Source: Patagioenas fasciata
Lineage: Eukaryota; Chordata; Aves; Columbiformes; Columbidae
NCBI RefSeq assembly: GCF_037038585.1
Contig: NC_092541.1
Coordinates: forward strand, 2,973,445-3,037,444
Length of the DNA: 64,000 nucleotides
Direction: 5' to 3'
Within the stretch, counting starts at the first letter, position 1. Each line of letters opens with the position of its first letter. The notes beneath the pieces are model-generated. The model was not told the origin of the DNA and ran no database searches. It worked only from the letters and a program-made list of their open reading frames with translations. Shown one piece after another: positions 1 to 10,347 of the stretch. Position numbers and translations under genes: made by a program.

Positions 1-1495
1 CAAGGAAAGAAAAGAACTACCATAAGAACAAAGAAAGAGGAGGGGTGAGGTGGGAGGGAGGGATTAGCTATAGTTCTTCTAATTCAGGACTATACAATTA
101 CAGTCTGGTTCTGCTCTCATGCCTCCAGTAGAACTAATTACATTATTCATAAGTACGAAGGTAACATAAAACTACTGGTCTTTCTAAATTACAATAACTA
201 AAATAGGCTTGTTGTACAATGACAAGGAAACACCATGTCCTTTATAACAAGTAAATACTAAAAAAGTACAATTTGTTTCTTTTTTCCTCATATAAATACA
301 TAATATTGGGGATAAATAATACCAAAAAAAAAAGGAAAATATTTTAAACTGGCTATAACCAATAAATATATATGAATGTTCACCGGAACACACACCCATT
401 GAAGGACATTCTCGACTGAGTTGGACGAAAGCCCTTCAAAGTTGTTTTTATACCCATTATATGTAAACTCTAAGTGCAACAAAGATGTCCAGACAAGAAA
501 GCATTAGCAAATACGAGAGATCCATTCACTTCTGCTTTGATGGGAGGACATTCCGTTTGTTCAAATATACCCTGTTTTCACATAAGGTCAAGAAAAGAGG
601 AGGAAAGAAGCATAGGACTTCCAAGTCTTAAGATTGCTTTTCTGTTAATGAACCCTAAGAAAAATACCCCCAAATTAAAAACCCCGGCACTGTTGAATGG
701 AGACTTCACGTCATCAGAGGCAAAGGTGGGAAAATATTCAGACCTGTCAACTCCTCCTTCCTCCCTTTGGGCTGCGATTATTGGTGGTGGGGGCTTGTAG
801 GCATTTCAATTTTGATTTCCCAAACCTTTTGCAATCCTTAGACCTCTCTTATTCTATTTTTTGAAATAGTTTTGAGAGGGGAGGCAGGGGCCAGAGGGGA
901 AGAGCGGGAATCCCACGTGTTGGCAGGTTTGTATATTTGCAGTTTCCATGGGGACTGGTGGCGGTTGCTCCCAGACAAGGATGCGCGAGGTTCCTCCAAG
1001 GAGCTGGAGAGGAGGGCGGCTCTCTTGCGAATCTCTTTTGATTGCATACGTGTACACATGGGCATGTTTACGTGCAGAAACACCCACTGGAAAGCCTTGG
1101 CTGGCTGACTATTTTCCTTTCCAGTGTCCAAGAATTACGAGTGATGATTTGTACTTGCTTTGGAAACGAAGGGTGTTGCTGCTTCAAATCTGCTAGATTG
1201 CCACAAAACTACCCCAAAGCCATTTCAGAAGCATTTGTGTTGAAACACAGGAGGTATATCTCTTCAGAGAGAGAACTGACCTTGGCAGGAAACACTGAAA
1301 TGATTGGAAATTGTGCCTAATGAAACCCAGAAATAATAATAGCAAGTACAACAACCTGGTGGAAATTGCCCTGTCAAAGAAAATAAGAAAATAGCTCAAC
1401 ACAAATGTTCCTGAAGCTGATCCTGCCCTCTTCCCCTCTCCCTTGCCCTGTGATGAGGTCCTGTCCGCGTCACCTGAGCCCGTCCCCGCTCCCCA
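1..1495 (-). other. HOXB3: HOXB3 3' UTR and downstream sequence
   Basis: This stretch follows the HOXB3 stop codon on the minus strand and runs off the window edge. It is AT-rich at its far end and has no convincing ORF. I found no AATAAA on the minus strand here, so the polyadenylation site either lies beyond the window or uses a variant signal (TATAAA occurs twice near 240 and 448). It contains a miR-10 seed match (568-575) and a CACGTG E-box (914-919). That it is UTR is inferred from position and from the miR-10 site expected in HOXB3 transcripts. Confidence 0.7.
568..575 (-). promoter_or_regulatory. miR-10 8-mer target site in HOXB3 3' UTR
   Basis: The plus strand reads TACCCTGT, so the HOXB3 mRNA carries ACAGGGTA, complementary to nucleotides 1-8 of miR-10a/b. 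HOXB3 is an established miR-10 target in vertebrates. The miRNA gene itself lies about 28 kb away in this window. The site is 920 nt downstream of the stop codon. Confidence 0.75.
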
Positions 1496-3769
1496 TCACA
1501 GGTGGGTCAGCTTGGGCGCCTCTTGGATTCTGCCCTGAGAAGAAGCGTGGTGCGTGGAAAGCTCTGTGTAGGTGGGGTGGCTCTCGCAGGGTCCGTGGTG
1601 CTGGCTCGGGGGCATCTGTGGGGGCCCGTTGTAGTCCATGGTGGCCGCCTGGTGGTGTGGCAGGTGGTTGAGGCCATACAGGGACGGGCCAGAGGTGGGC
1701 ATAGAATCCACATAGTTACCTCCAACATAGACGGGGCTGCCCTGCAGACTGGGAGTCCCATAGGCCACCCCGTTCCCTTGTAAGACGTGCGGGTCGTACT
1801 CAGGGGCCGTGTTGGCATATTTCTGTTGAGAGGGGCAGCTTTTGATAGGGTTTTGGTAGTTAGTGGACATGGCGTAGGCATTTTGGTGGGGCTTATTGAA
1901 GGAAGGCGGTGAGGGGGCATCATAGTTACTGCTCATGGTGTGCAAGGCGTTGATGAAGCCAGCGGAGGATTGCATGGGCTGGGGCGGGCTGCCCGTGGGG
2001 GACGGCCCTCCAGAAGAAGACCCCATGCCTTTTGACTTCTGATCTTTCTTATATTTCATCCTCCTGTTCTGGAACCAGATCTTGATCTGCCTCTCGCTGA
2101 GGTTCAGCAGGTTGGCCATCTCCACGCGGCGCGGGCGGCACAGGTAGCGGTTGAAGTGGAATTCCTTCTCCAGCTCCACCAGCTGAGCGCTGGTGTAGGC
2201 TGTGCGGGCTCTCTTGGAGGCCGAGGAGCCTGGAGGGCTTTTCTCGCCACTGCAGGTTTCTGCCGGCCGTGAAATGAAATAAAAGATAATTACTTACATG
2301 CAGAAATTGAATGCATCGTTTCTTAATAAATCCTGGAACAGGCACGAGAGTTCGCCCCCCCCTTTCCTCACCCCTTTGCATTAGCCTGCACTCCATAATC
2401 ATGTCATTTATTAAGAGTTCTGTTCTCCAAAGCTGCCCCTGGTTTATGAAAATTTGATCATGTCATGTAGAAAAGGATTCCAGGGCCATTTATTTAGGAG
2501 TCGATTATTTCCAACAGATAATTTTGAGAAAATAATATTTGGCACGGGGGCAGTCACTGCAAAGCCAATTAATACTAACACAGGTCAGTGTTGGGAGGTG
2601 TTTTGTTTGCCAAGGTACGAATGCACACACACACACACACATCTTGTGTGTGTCTTTTATTTGTGTAGTGCAAATATTTGCGTGTACATTGTTAAACACC
2701 AAATCGCATCTGTGCCTACGTTTTTGTGAGATAGACACAGATACCACAGATAAACCAGATTAACACAAAGTGTGTGCTGTGAAGTTTGTATGAACGTATT
2801 TCTCTCAACAGTGGTATTTCCATACTGATTTTTCTTTCTTGATTGCATTAGGGATGTGCGTGTATGCAAGCAAGAATACCCATGTGTTTGTGCATATGCT
2901 TTATATATGCACAGACAGAATCAGAGCACCATGTTCAGCGCTACGTCTGGAGGCGGAAGGTGGGAAGAGAACCAGCCCTCTGCTCTGGCACCACGGGGTG
3001 AGTGATGGGGAGACGTGTCCGTGGGTCTGTATCTACCCAGCTGGACATGGGCTCTGTACATGGGCCTGGTTTTATCACCCTGCGGTGCTCTGGAGATGTT
3101 GAAAAGAAACCAAGTGTGCACAGTCAGTGCTGCAGGAAGGGCCAGGGCTCACTCAGCCAGGCTGGGCTGTGTGGCTGGCAGCCTTGGGATTCTGCCCAGC
3201 ACCAGGATCCTCGTTGGATCCTCACAGCATCCTCTCCCTCTTTCCCCTGCCTCCAAATAATCCTACTCCGGCCGGTGGCCTTGTTACCTCGCTGTTTAGG
3301 AAAGTGGAGTGTTAAAAAAGCTGAACGCTGTACCTGTGCTAGGGGAGCTGTTTTTCTGTTTGGAGTTTTGCCTCGATTCTTTCATCCAGGGGAATATCTG
3401 CTTGGTGAGACTGGCGTTTGCACTGAGGTTGGCTTTGCTGGGGGCAGTTTTACCGCTCCCTGCCTGGTTATTGCTGTTGCTGCTGGTGCTGTTGGCAGCC
3501 GGGTTTGGGGGCGGCGAGATGGGGGGAGCCGCATGGTGCTCCTGGGCTAAACTTGGGCGCATGCAGCTCCCGTTCAGGTCTTTACTTTTGGCGTGCGGGG
3601 TTGTGTTGCCCAGGGGCTGGAGCGAGCAGGCAGACCGCTGGTAGTCGTTCTCCATGTGAGAGCCCGGCTGGAAGGGCTGCTGGGGACCCTCGTAGCCGAA
3701 GCCATTGGTGCCCCCATAGGAGTAACCCCCGAAGAGCGTGGAGCTGTCGTAATACGTCGTCTTCTGCAT
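1496..3769 (-). CDS. HOXB3: Homeobox protein HOXB3, two coding exons
   Basis: Coding exons are 3334-3769 and 1496-2259, joined by a donor reading CAG|GTACAG and an acceptor reading GGCAG|AAACC. The intron is phase 1 and the product is 399 residues (human 431). Residues 1-145 come from exon 1, which starts MQKTTYYD and contains the hexapeptide core FPWM at 126-129, the PBX contact. The homeodomain spans about 160-219, with [12 protein letters not shown] in helix 3. The proline/serine-rich tail ends QEAPKLTHL, the conserved HOX3-group C-terminal domain (DUF4074 type). The mammalian polyglycine run between PWM and homeodomain is absent, replaced by a short linker. HOXB3 is a nuclear, sequence-specific transcription factor of hindbrain (r5/r6), branchial and spinal patterning. 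Sequence upstream of the start codon leads to a splice acceptor at 3887, so the first coding exon is internal. Confidence 0.97.
2260..3333 (-). other. HOXB3: HOXB3 intron between coding exons
   Basis: A 1,074-bp intron with GT-AG ends and phase 1. It holds a short (AC)n microsatellite at 2619-2642 and otherwise unique sequence. ORFs here are short and unsupported. No RNA gene was seen. Confidence 0.9.
2619..2642. repeat. (CA)n microsatellite
   Basis: About ten CA dinucleotides in the HOXB3 intron, followed directly by a TGTGTG stretch that could pair with it. Confidence 0.85.
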
Positions 3770-3887
3770 CTCTGGGCCTCTCCGAAATGATTTTTCCGGC
3801 TACCAGGGTCTTGACACCCCTATGGCAGAACATTGGCACCCCAAGGCCACGTGACAGGCCGTTTCCAGCTGTCTGTTGGAAGCTGAC
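3770..3887 (-). other. HOXB3: HOXB3 5' UTR part of first coding exon
   Basis: On the minus strand the start codon is preceded by 118 nt that begin at a strong 3' splice site: a CTAAC branch-point-like motif and pyrimidines directly before CAG|GTCAGC (acceptor at 3888-3890). This fits vertebrate HOXB3, whose transcripts start at distant upstream promoters and splice into this exon. The stretch also carries CACGTG (3848-3853) and a plus-strand ATTGG. The upstream non-coding exon(s) could not be located with confidence. Confidence 0.6.
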
Positions 3888-6800
3888 CTGAAAGGTTAGG
3901 AGAAAACACACAATAATAGTACCCGGCCTATGAATCCATCTTGGGGCCTGAAAGGCCCATGACATGAATAGGGTCCCGCAGAACAGGGCGAACAGATGCT
4001 TGGAGCAGATTTTGTCCTGCGTCCAGCCTAAAGAGGCTCAGCAAATGTTGCAGGGCAAACGTGTGGAGCCTAATTTTGGGGAGCAGTTCTCCTGGTTGGT
4101 TGCTTGCACCTTTTTTCCCCTTAGGGGTCTGTACCCAGCATGTATAACTACACACGTGCTCTGTAAGCACACGTGGCTTCATCTGTATCCATCTATTTAC
4201 TTCTATATTTACCTATATATATAAAAAACACCCCTATAAATGTGTGTGTATACATGCAGATGCGTCTGTCGTGTTCACACATACACATCCATGTACAGAT
4301 AGCACACATGTTAAGGTAAATATAAGAATACAGAATGGATAATTGCTAACAAGCATTAAAGGAATCAAAGTCTTGCTTTCTTACCCCCGACTTATTCCAA
4401 TCAGCCATTCACACACACAAAATCCAGTGAGATGCTACGCCGCCAGAAATTAAAAGTCTCTTAAGTTTATCGTAGGACCTCTGTCCAATATATTTGAGTT
4501 TAAACTGAAAGCAGCAAATAGTCAATATGTTCTATATGGTAATGGTGTCCTGACACAGTTGGCTTAATTTTCTGTTTGCACAGGGACTCACAATGTCTTT
4601 GGAATCCAGTGCAAATATTTCCAGCAGATTTAAGCAGGGGCATGAATTCAAGAATGTGCTTCCCTTGGCTGGTCGGAGGTGTCTCCTCTCTGGCAGCACA
4701 GGTTGTATTTAGCAAACACCCCCTCATTGCCTGCACTGCTTTGTGCTCGTGGTCCCGGCTCTGCAACTCCCATTGCCAGGAGGTGATTCCCAAACCGCTT
4801 TAATTGCTGTTGGGCTTTTTTTTTTTTCCTTGAAAACAAATGCTCACCAGGCCATTTGCTCTTAACTTTCTACCCCTTTGATTTTTATACTTTCCTCCTT
4901 CCCTCAATCCAGCTCAAAAAGTCTAAAAACCCCATCCAAAACCTCAGATTACAAAACGAAACCTTCCTTTTTTCTTTCTCTCTCTGACCTTTTTATTTTT
5001 CTTTATCTCTTCCTTTCTTTTCTCAAAGCATAAACTTACTCTGCCATAAAGACAGGGTAGAAATACCATTAGAATTATTAAAACTGTCTTGAGCTGCAAA
5101 TAATCTGCATGCGGATCAATCAAGCAGCGCACGGGTTTTAAAAGGGCAGAGACTTCTCTGTGCAGCTCAGAGTTTGCGAGGAGCCACGGTGCATTTTGTT
5201 TTGAAATTGATATCCATTGTATATTTAATTGTATCTCTTGTATATTTAATTTTATCTGCGCTCTTTCATTCTCTAAAATAAAATAAAATAAACTCTGTGG
5301 AGATAAAGTCTAACGCGATATTTCTAAGTACCGGTGTTTAACAGAAGCCACAGCCAGACAATAAATAACGTCTTTTTTTCCCTTCCCTGACTGCTGTGTT
5401 CTTATGTCATGTCATATGAAACCTCCACATAGTCCTACCACAGCCGACGTGTCCACGAAGGGGCTGCTTCGCTTTTTTACACTGATTAAATCCTTTCTGC
5501 ATTCCCAAATCTGCATTGTATCTTCCACGGAGATGTATTATTGTCTACAGAGGGGCTGATATCCTTGCGGGGAGTTCTTCTCATTTTGTTGCCTCGCCAT
5601 GATAAATATGTCTTATTAAAAAGTAGACTGCGCTACCCGAGCCGAGGAGCTGTGAATTAATTAACAAACAGCAGCGCCTTTATTATGAATAGGTTTGCTC
5701 AAAATATCTACGAGGGCAGAGGTGGGAATTTCTCCGAGGCCTTCCTGTCTGGCATTGGGTCTTTAAAAAGAAAAAGATACAGCAAACCACAAAGCAAACC
5801 CGAACTAGAGCCGAGTGGGGAGGCTCAGCTAAAGCAGCTAAAAATAACACCGGCGATTTTTTTGTTAAATGTCCATTAAATAAATTTACAATCCCCTTCG
5901 CCCAAACGCTCGCTCGCTTGTGGCTTCCACAGAAGATTTGCTTTGTACCTCATCTCTCAGCGCCTCGCAAATGCCGCTCATTTATCTTCGCCGAGGACGG
6001 CCGCAATCCTAATTATTTACTCCAAGGAATTGTTTAAAAAAAAGGAGAATCTCAGGCAGAATAATAAATATTCGATTATCTCCTGCGCCAATTAAACCCG
6101 GGCAGGATCCGTGCCGGGTGCTTCAGCACGCTCCAAGTTTCACTTTGCGAGCGGTTACATTTAACCACAAACTCTTCGCCTGCAACTTTGGAGTGCGAGG
6201 ATTTAGAGGTATTTTAAAAATAAATACATAAAATCGGGGGAAGGTGCGAGAGGGAAAGGGCTGTGGGAGGAGGGTGCTCGGGGAAGAGAAATGAAAGCCG
6301 AGCAATCGGGGGAAAAAGAGCAAAGAACGGTAAGGCAGAGGTATTCTCCTGCAAAGCCAGCCCCTCCATGTTGGAAACCCTAAATTCACAACCTGCCCGT
6401 GTTTCTGAGGAACAGCAGCGCCTTCCCCCTCCCCCGCCCCCCCAAGGTCCATTGCCCCCGAACCGGGCACAGCCCCGTTTTGCAGTCCAGTTATTAGTAA
6501 TAATAAATATTCCAAACGTGCCCTTAACAATAGGTCGGCTGCTCAGAAAGAGCTCAAATCCCAGCGACTGCCTTGCGGTGCGTATGCCTGGAAAATAGAG
6601 ACACATTCCTAAAATTTCCCTCCTCCCTCCCCCCACAAACGAGCTTCCCCCCCAGCAAACTCCCAGTTGTGGAGCAGGGGAGAAACGGGCCCTGGATGGG
6701 GCTGCAAAAGCGGCTCTGCGTGGAGGGGAAGCTTAAAGCTTGTGAACTCTTCTTGAACCGAGATTGGAGTCATATGGTCATAAATCATTGGGACATATAC

Positions 6801-7060
6801 TCCGCCATTCACAAAGTGATAGCCTATTTGAGTCCGGCTTACCTTAGTCTCTGACGAGCAAAGCACAGGCAGACATAATATATTTTCACATCCAGCATCC
6901 ACGCAATCAATAAGCAAGGAATGACCCCCTTCCTTTAAAAACGTTACAGGAATATACGAGAGAGAGGAAAAAAATCCAGCATATGCATGTATATGTGTAT
7001 GAAAAAAAAGCCAAAACAGAGGGGGAGGGGGCTCAGCCAGTGGAGCTTTCGGTTACGGCA
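3888..7060. other. HOXB3-HOXB4 interval, part 1
   Basis: No gene seen. Two CACGTG E-boxes lie at 4153-4158 and 4170-4175. A 22-nt stretch rich in TTGTATATTTAAT occurs twice in tandem at 5216-5258. The block from 5200 to about 6130 is AT-rich, dense in TAAT/ATTA homeodomain cores and CATAAA-like motifs, and has the texture of a conserved non-coding element, though this was not tested. The first copy of the GGTCATAAATCA motif is at 6776-6787. Confidence 0.6.
6776..6787. promoter_or_regulatory. HOX/PBX- or CDX-like motif, copy 1
   Basis: GGTCATAAATCA on the plus strand. The reverse complement TGATTTATGACC fits a PBX-HOX composite (TGATTTAT) and holds a CDX-type core (TTTATG). It is one of four near-identical copies in the HOXB3-HOXB4 interval. 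Confidence 0.45.
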
Positions 7061-8590
7061 GCTCAAATTGTCTCTCTGTCTCCGTTTGGGGAAGAGCAAA
7101 AAAAAAGATCAAGATGCTTTCCAGCTTCCAAGATGTGCAGAAAAGCTGAGGGCTTTGAATGGACAAACCCTGAGATTCTAGTTGCCCTATAGACTGGTAC
7201 GCGCTGCTCACTGATAACAATGGCCTCTGCTTTACCACAGCAAAGGGGAAGAAGGGAAAGAGAAGGGAAAAAAAAAAAAAAAAGAGGAAAGAAAGAAAAG
7301 CTGAACACAACACCCCCCCCCCTTTAACTATGCAATGCTTGGCTGGGATTAAAATAATAACGAAAAGAATCCAGGCTACGGGTGGGGGTGCGGGTGAGGG
7401 GGAAAGAAAGCGGAGGGGATATTTAAAAATCAAGATTTGGTTGGGATTGCCGGGCAAAGCCAACGAGCCTCCCAAACAGCGTCACTAGTGAAAAATTATG
7501 CTAATTGCAGACGTGGTGGACAGAGGCCTAGGCAGAAAGATAGCAAAGCTTGCCTTTGATTCACGTGTTTAACAATTAGGTGTCAATTTATGCTAATAAA
7601 GCCTTTCAACATAGTCATAGTCGCCCCCCCTCCCCTTCCGCGGCGGCGGTCGCGGCTTTTTCAGGAGCTGCTGCTTCCCCCCCACCCCGGCCCTTCGGCT
7701 GCGCTTGGCCGCTCGCAGACACCCCCCTATGGGAAACCCCCTTTTCTGCTGCCCGGGGTGGGGGCCTGGAGCCCCCGGCCCCGGTGTTTGCAAGGGCGGA
7801 GGGGAAGGGGGGAGGAATCTCTTGTGTTGCTTCAACTCCGCAACCCCGCGGAACTTCGGCGTTAAGTTTGTGCGTCCCGCTGGCTGCAGGCTCCGCTCGG
7901 CCCCGGCCGGGGCGGGGGGGGTCAGGGCGCAAATCACCCCCGGGGGAGGCCGAGGCAGAGAGGTGTTGAGCAATAAAGATTATAATGATTCTCGCTATTA
8001 TTAATAAGGGCGGTAGCGCTGTGCCGGGCGCTGCTGCTGTCGCCACGGCACATTGCAGATTTATGCGTTTCCCGCTCCCACGCGGCTGCGAAAGCACAAA
8101 CTCGCCAAGACGCTGCTCGGAAAGTCCGTGTCGAGGAGGGGCCGGGAGTGGGAGGAAGGCAGGGCAAGGAATTGAGGTGTCTGCACTTTTTTTTTTCAAG
8201 TGCTACTTTTGTTTCACATCGCAATTATCTGCCCTCCTTTAATTCTGGCTCTCGCTCCTTTGGGTTAAGTGCTGACGGGGGGAATTTACGTTTAGCAAAG
8301 CCAGAAAAAGAGGGACCACAAAGGCTCTCTGGACTTCGCTGGGAAGGTATGACCCGTCGAGGGGAGGGGGGGGGGGTGCATCGCCCTTTTCTTGTGTGTT
8401 TTTGTGTGCACCTTCAGACCGATACGTCTGGGGGGGTGGAGGGGGAAGGTGTCGAAGTAAACATTTGAGTTTTGAGAGGACAGCCAAGGTTTTGTAGGTG
8501 ATGGATAAAGTCTTACCCCAAGGACTATGGGGTTTCCAGCTATTGTTCTGACCGCAGCCCCAGACGGGAGGGTTTCGACCAGGAGACACC
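7061..8590. promoter_or_regulatory. Candidate enhancer with paired octamer motifs
   Basis: No gene seen. Positions 7480-7625 carry two TTATGCTAAT motifs, each with an octamer-like ATGCTAAT (7498-7505 and 7590-7597), 92 bp apart on either side of a CACGTG E-box (7562-7567), plus CAATTA/CAATTT homeodomain-type cores. The following 7620-7970 is GC- and CpG-rich. POU binding to ATGCTAAT is established for the family; enhancer function here is inferred only from motif density. Confidence 0.4.
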
Positions 8591-9125
8591 TTTTATGCCA
8601 TTTTTTTTACCACATCTGACTTTCTATGAACTGATCCAAGAGAAATCCTCTGCTACAAGGCAGTTGCTATTTTGGAGCCCCGGCGTTGAAACTCCAAGGA
8701 AGGAAAGAGGAAAACCAGTCGTGGACTATTCTTTTAAACCCTGCTCTGTAGGTGAAGTGCTCTCTGGGTTTCTGAATATGGATTTCCAGTGACTTATTTG
8801 GAGCACCTGGGCAATCAGAAGTATCTTGAGTTCTGCAAGTAGCTCTTCCAAAGTGCAAAATTTTGTTTTAACATTAATTGTTAAGAAAGTCGTTGCACGT
8901 TTATATGTTGATGTCCTGTAAGTACTTCATTTATTTATATTATATTTTATTTTTTAGGCTCCCTATGCATTGCCATCTTTGCTCTGGTTGCAGCTTATTT
9001 TTCTTTAAAATGTAACTCCCTCGCACTCGTCACGAAATCAGCAGCAAATGTTGCAATCTGACTGGGTTTCCCTTCAAAGGGAGCACAGGAAATATCTCCC
9101 GTTTAAAACACTCCCTCAAAGTTAC

Positions 9126-9138
9126 GGTCATAAATCAC
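9126..9138. promoter_or_regulatory. HOX/PBX- or CDX-like motif, copy 2
   Basis: GGTCATAAATCAC on the plus strand, identical to copy 1 over the 12 shared bases. Confidence 0.45.
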
Positions 9139-10336
9139 AAAGTTTAAAGACAAGCCGGTAGCAAAACGAAAATACTCAGCTGAAATCCAGGGCAGCCGTG
9201 CTTATCCTGGGGGTGCTGGAGGGGGAAAAGACCACAAACCAACAAGAAGTCCCGTTGGGTGAGTTTGGGGAAGGAATGGCTGCCCAGACTGCTGCAGAGG
9301 GACACACGGACACACAGACAGGGACCAGGTAGGAGATTCAGCAAAACTCACCAATTCTTGAATGCCTGGTCCAGCAAATACGAGGCAGCGGTGAACTTTG
9401 AGAAAGGAGAACTAGGGGGAAAGAAAAAAAGAAGAGGGGGGAAAGTATGAAACTTCCATCAGAAAAGCGTGGTCAAGGGAACTGATCCCAGGGAGAACCT
9501 TGGGGTGGCAATGGGGAGACGATGGGCTGAGGAACAAAGCCCCAGCAGCTCCTCTGGGATTCTCCCACCCAAACAAGCCCAGCACGTCCCGGCACTGCCC
9601 GGGCTCCTCATGGATAATATTCCCATCGAGCGGTGAACACCAGGTGGATTTCTGGAAATCTGATGCAATTCCCGCTCCCGGCCGTTCCTTCCACCTTCCC
9701 TGTGCAAACCCCCAGCCCGGGAACCGCTTCTCCCGTCCTGGCGTTGGCAATGGAGACGCTTTGGCTCCAACCGGGGGTGGTTTGGCGAACTCTGAATGTA
9801 ATTTAAAATATCTACACGTCGGGAAGGGTTTTGTTTAAATCTTGGTGGTAATTTCAGAGTTAACTACGTGTAAGAGATTAAATACACGCAGTCATTTAGC
9901 TCTGGGTTCAACAACAGGATAACAGTAGGGACAATACAAGGCCGTTTTCCTGAGGATTCGGAATTTGGGTGTTGGGGTTTTTTTAACTCCAATGTGATCG
10001 GAAAATCGCCACGAAGAGGGGGAGGACGGAGAAGCTTTACAGTGTACGAGGACACCATCCACACAGCAGTGATTTGGTATCAAAATTAACGGTATCGAGC
10101 CGTAAACATCTTTTAAAGCCACGCCGAGATTTATCACCGCAACTTTGGCGCGGAGGACTGGGGAAGGGAGAAAGAAAGGGAGAAAGAAAAAGCAATCTCA
10201 TTTAAAAATATTTTCGTTTGGGGAAACATTCAGTCGCTTTAATAATCCCGTTTCCGTTCTGTATGTTGATGTTATTAATCTCAAATAAAAATGTTCCCCT
10301 CACACCCTTGCTCTGCTTGTGACAACATCCCCGAGT

Positions 10337-10347
10337 CCATAAATCAC
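10337..10347. promoter_or_regulatory. HOX/PBX- or CDX-like motif, copy 3
   Basis: CCATAAATCAC on the plus strand, reverse complement GTGATTTATGG, the best fit of the four to a PBX-posterior HOX composite site. Confidence 0.45.
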
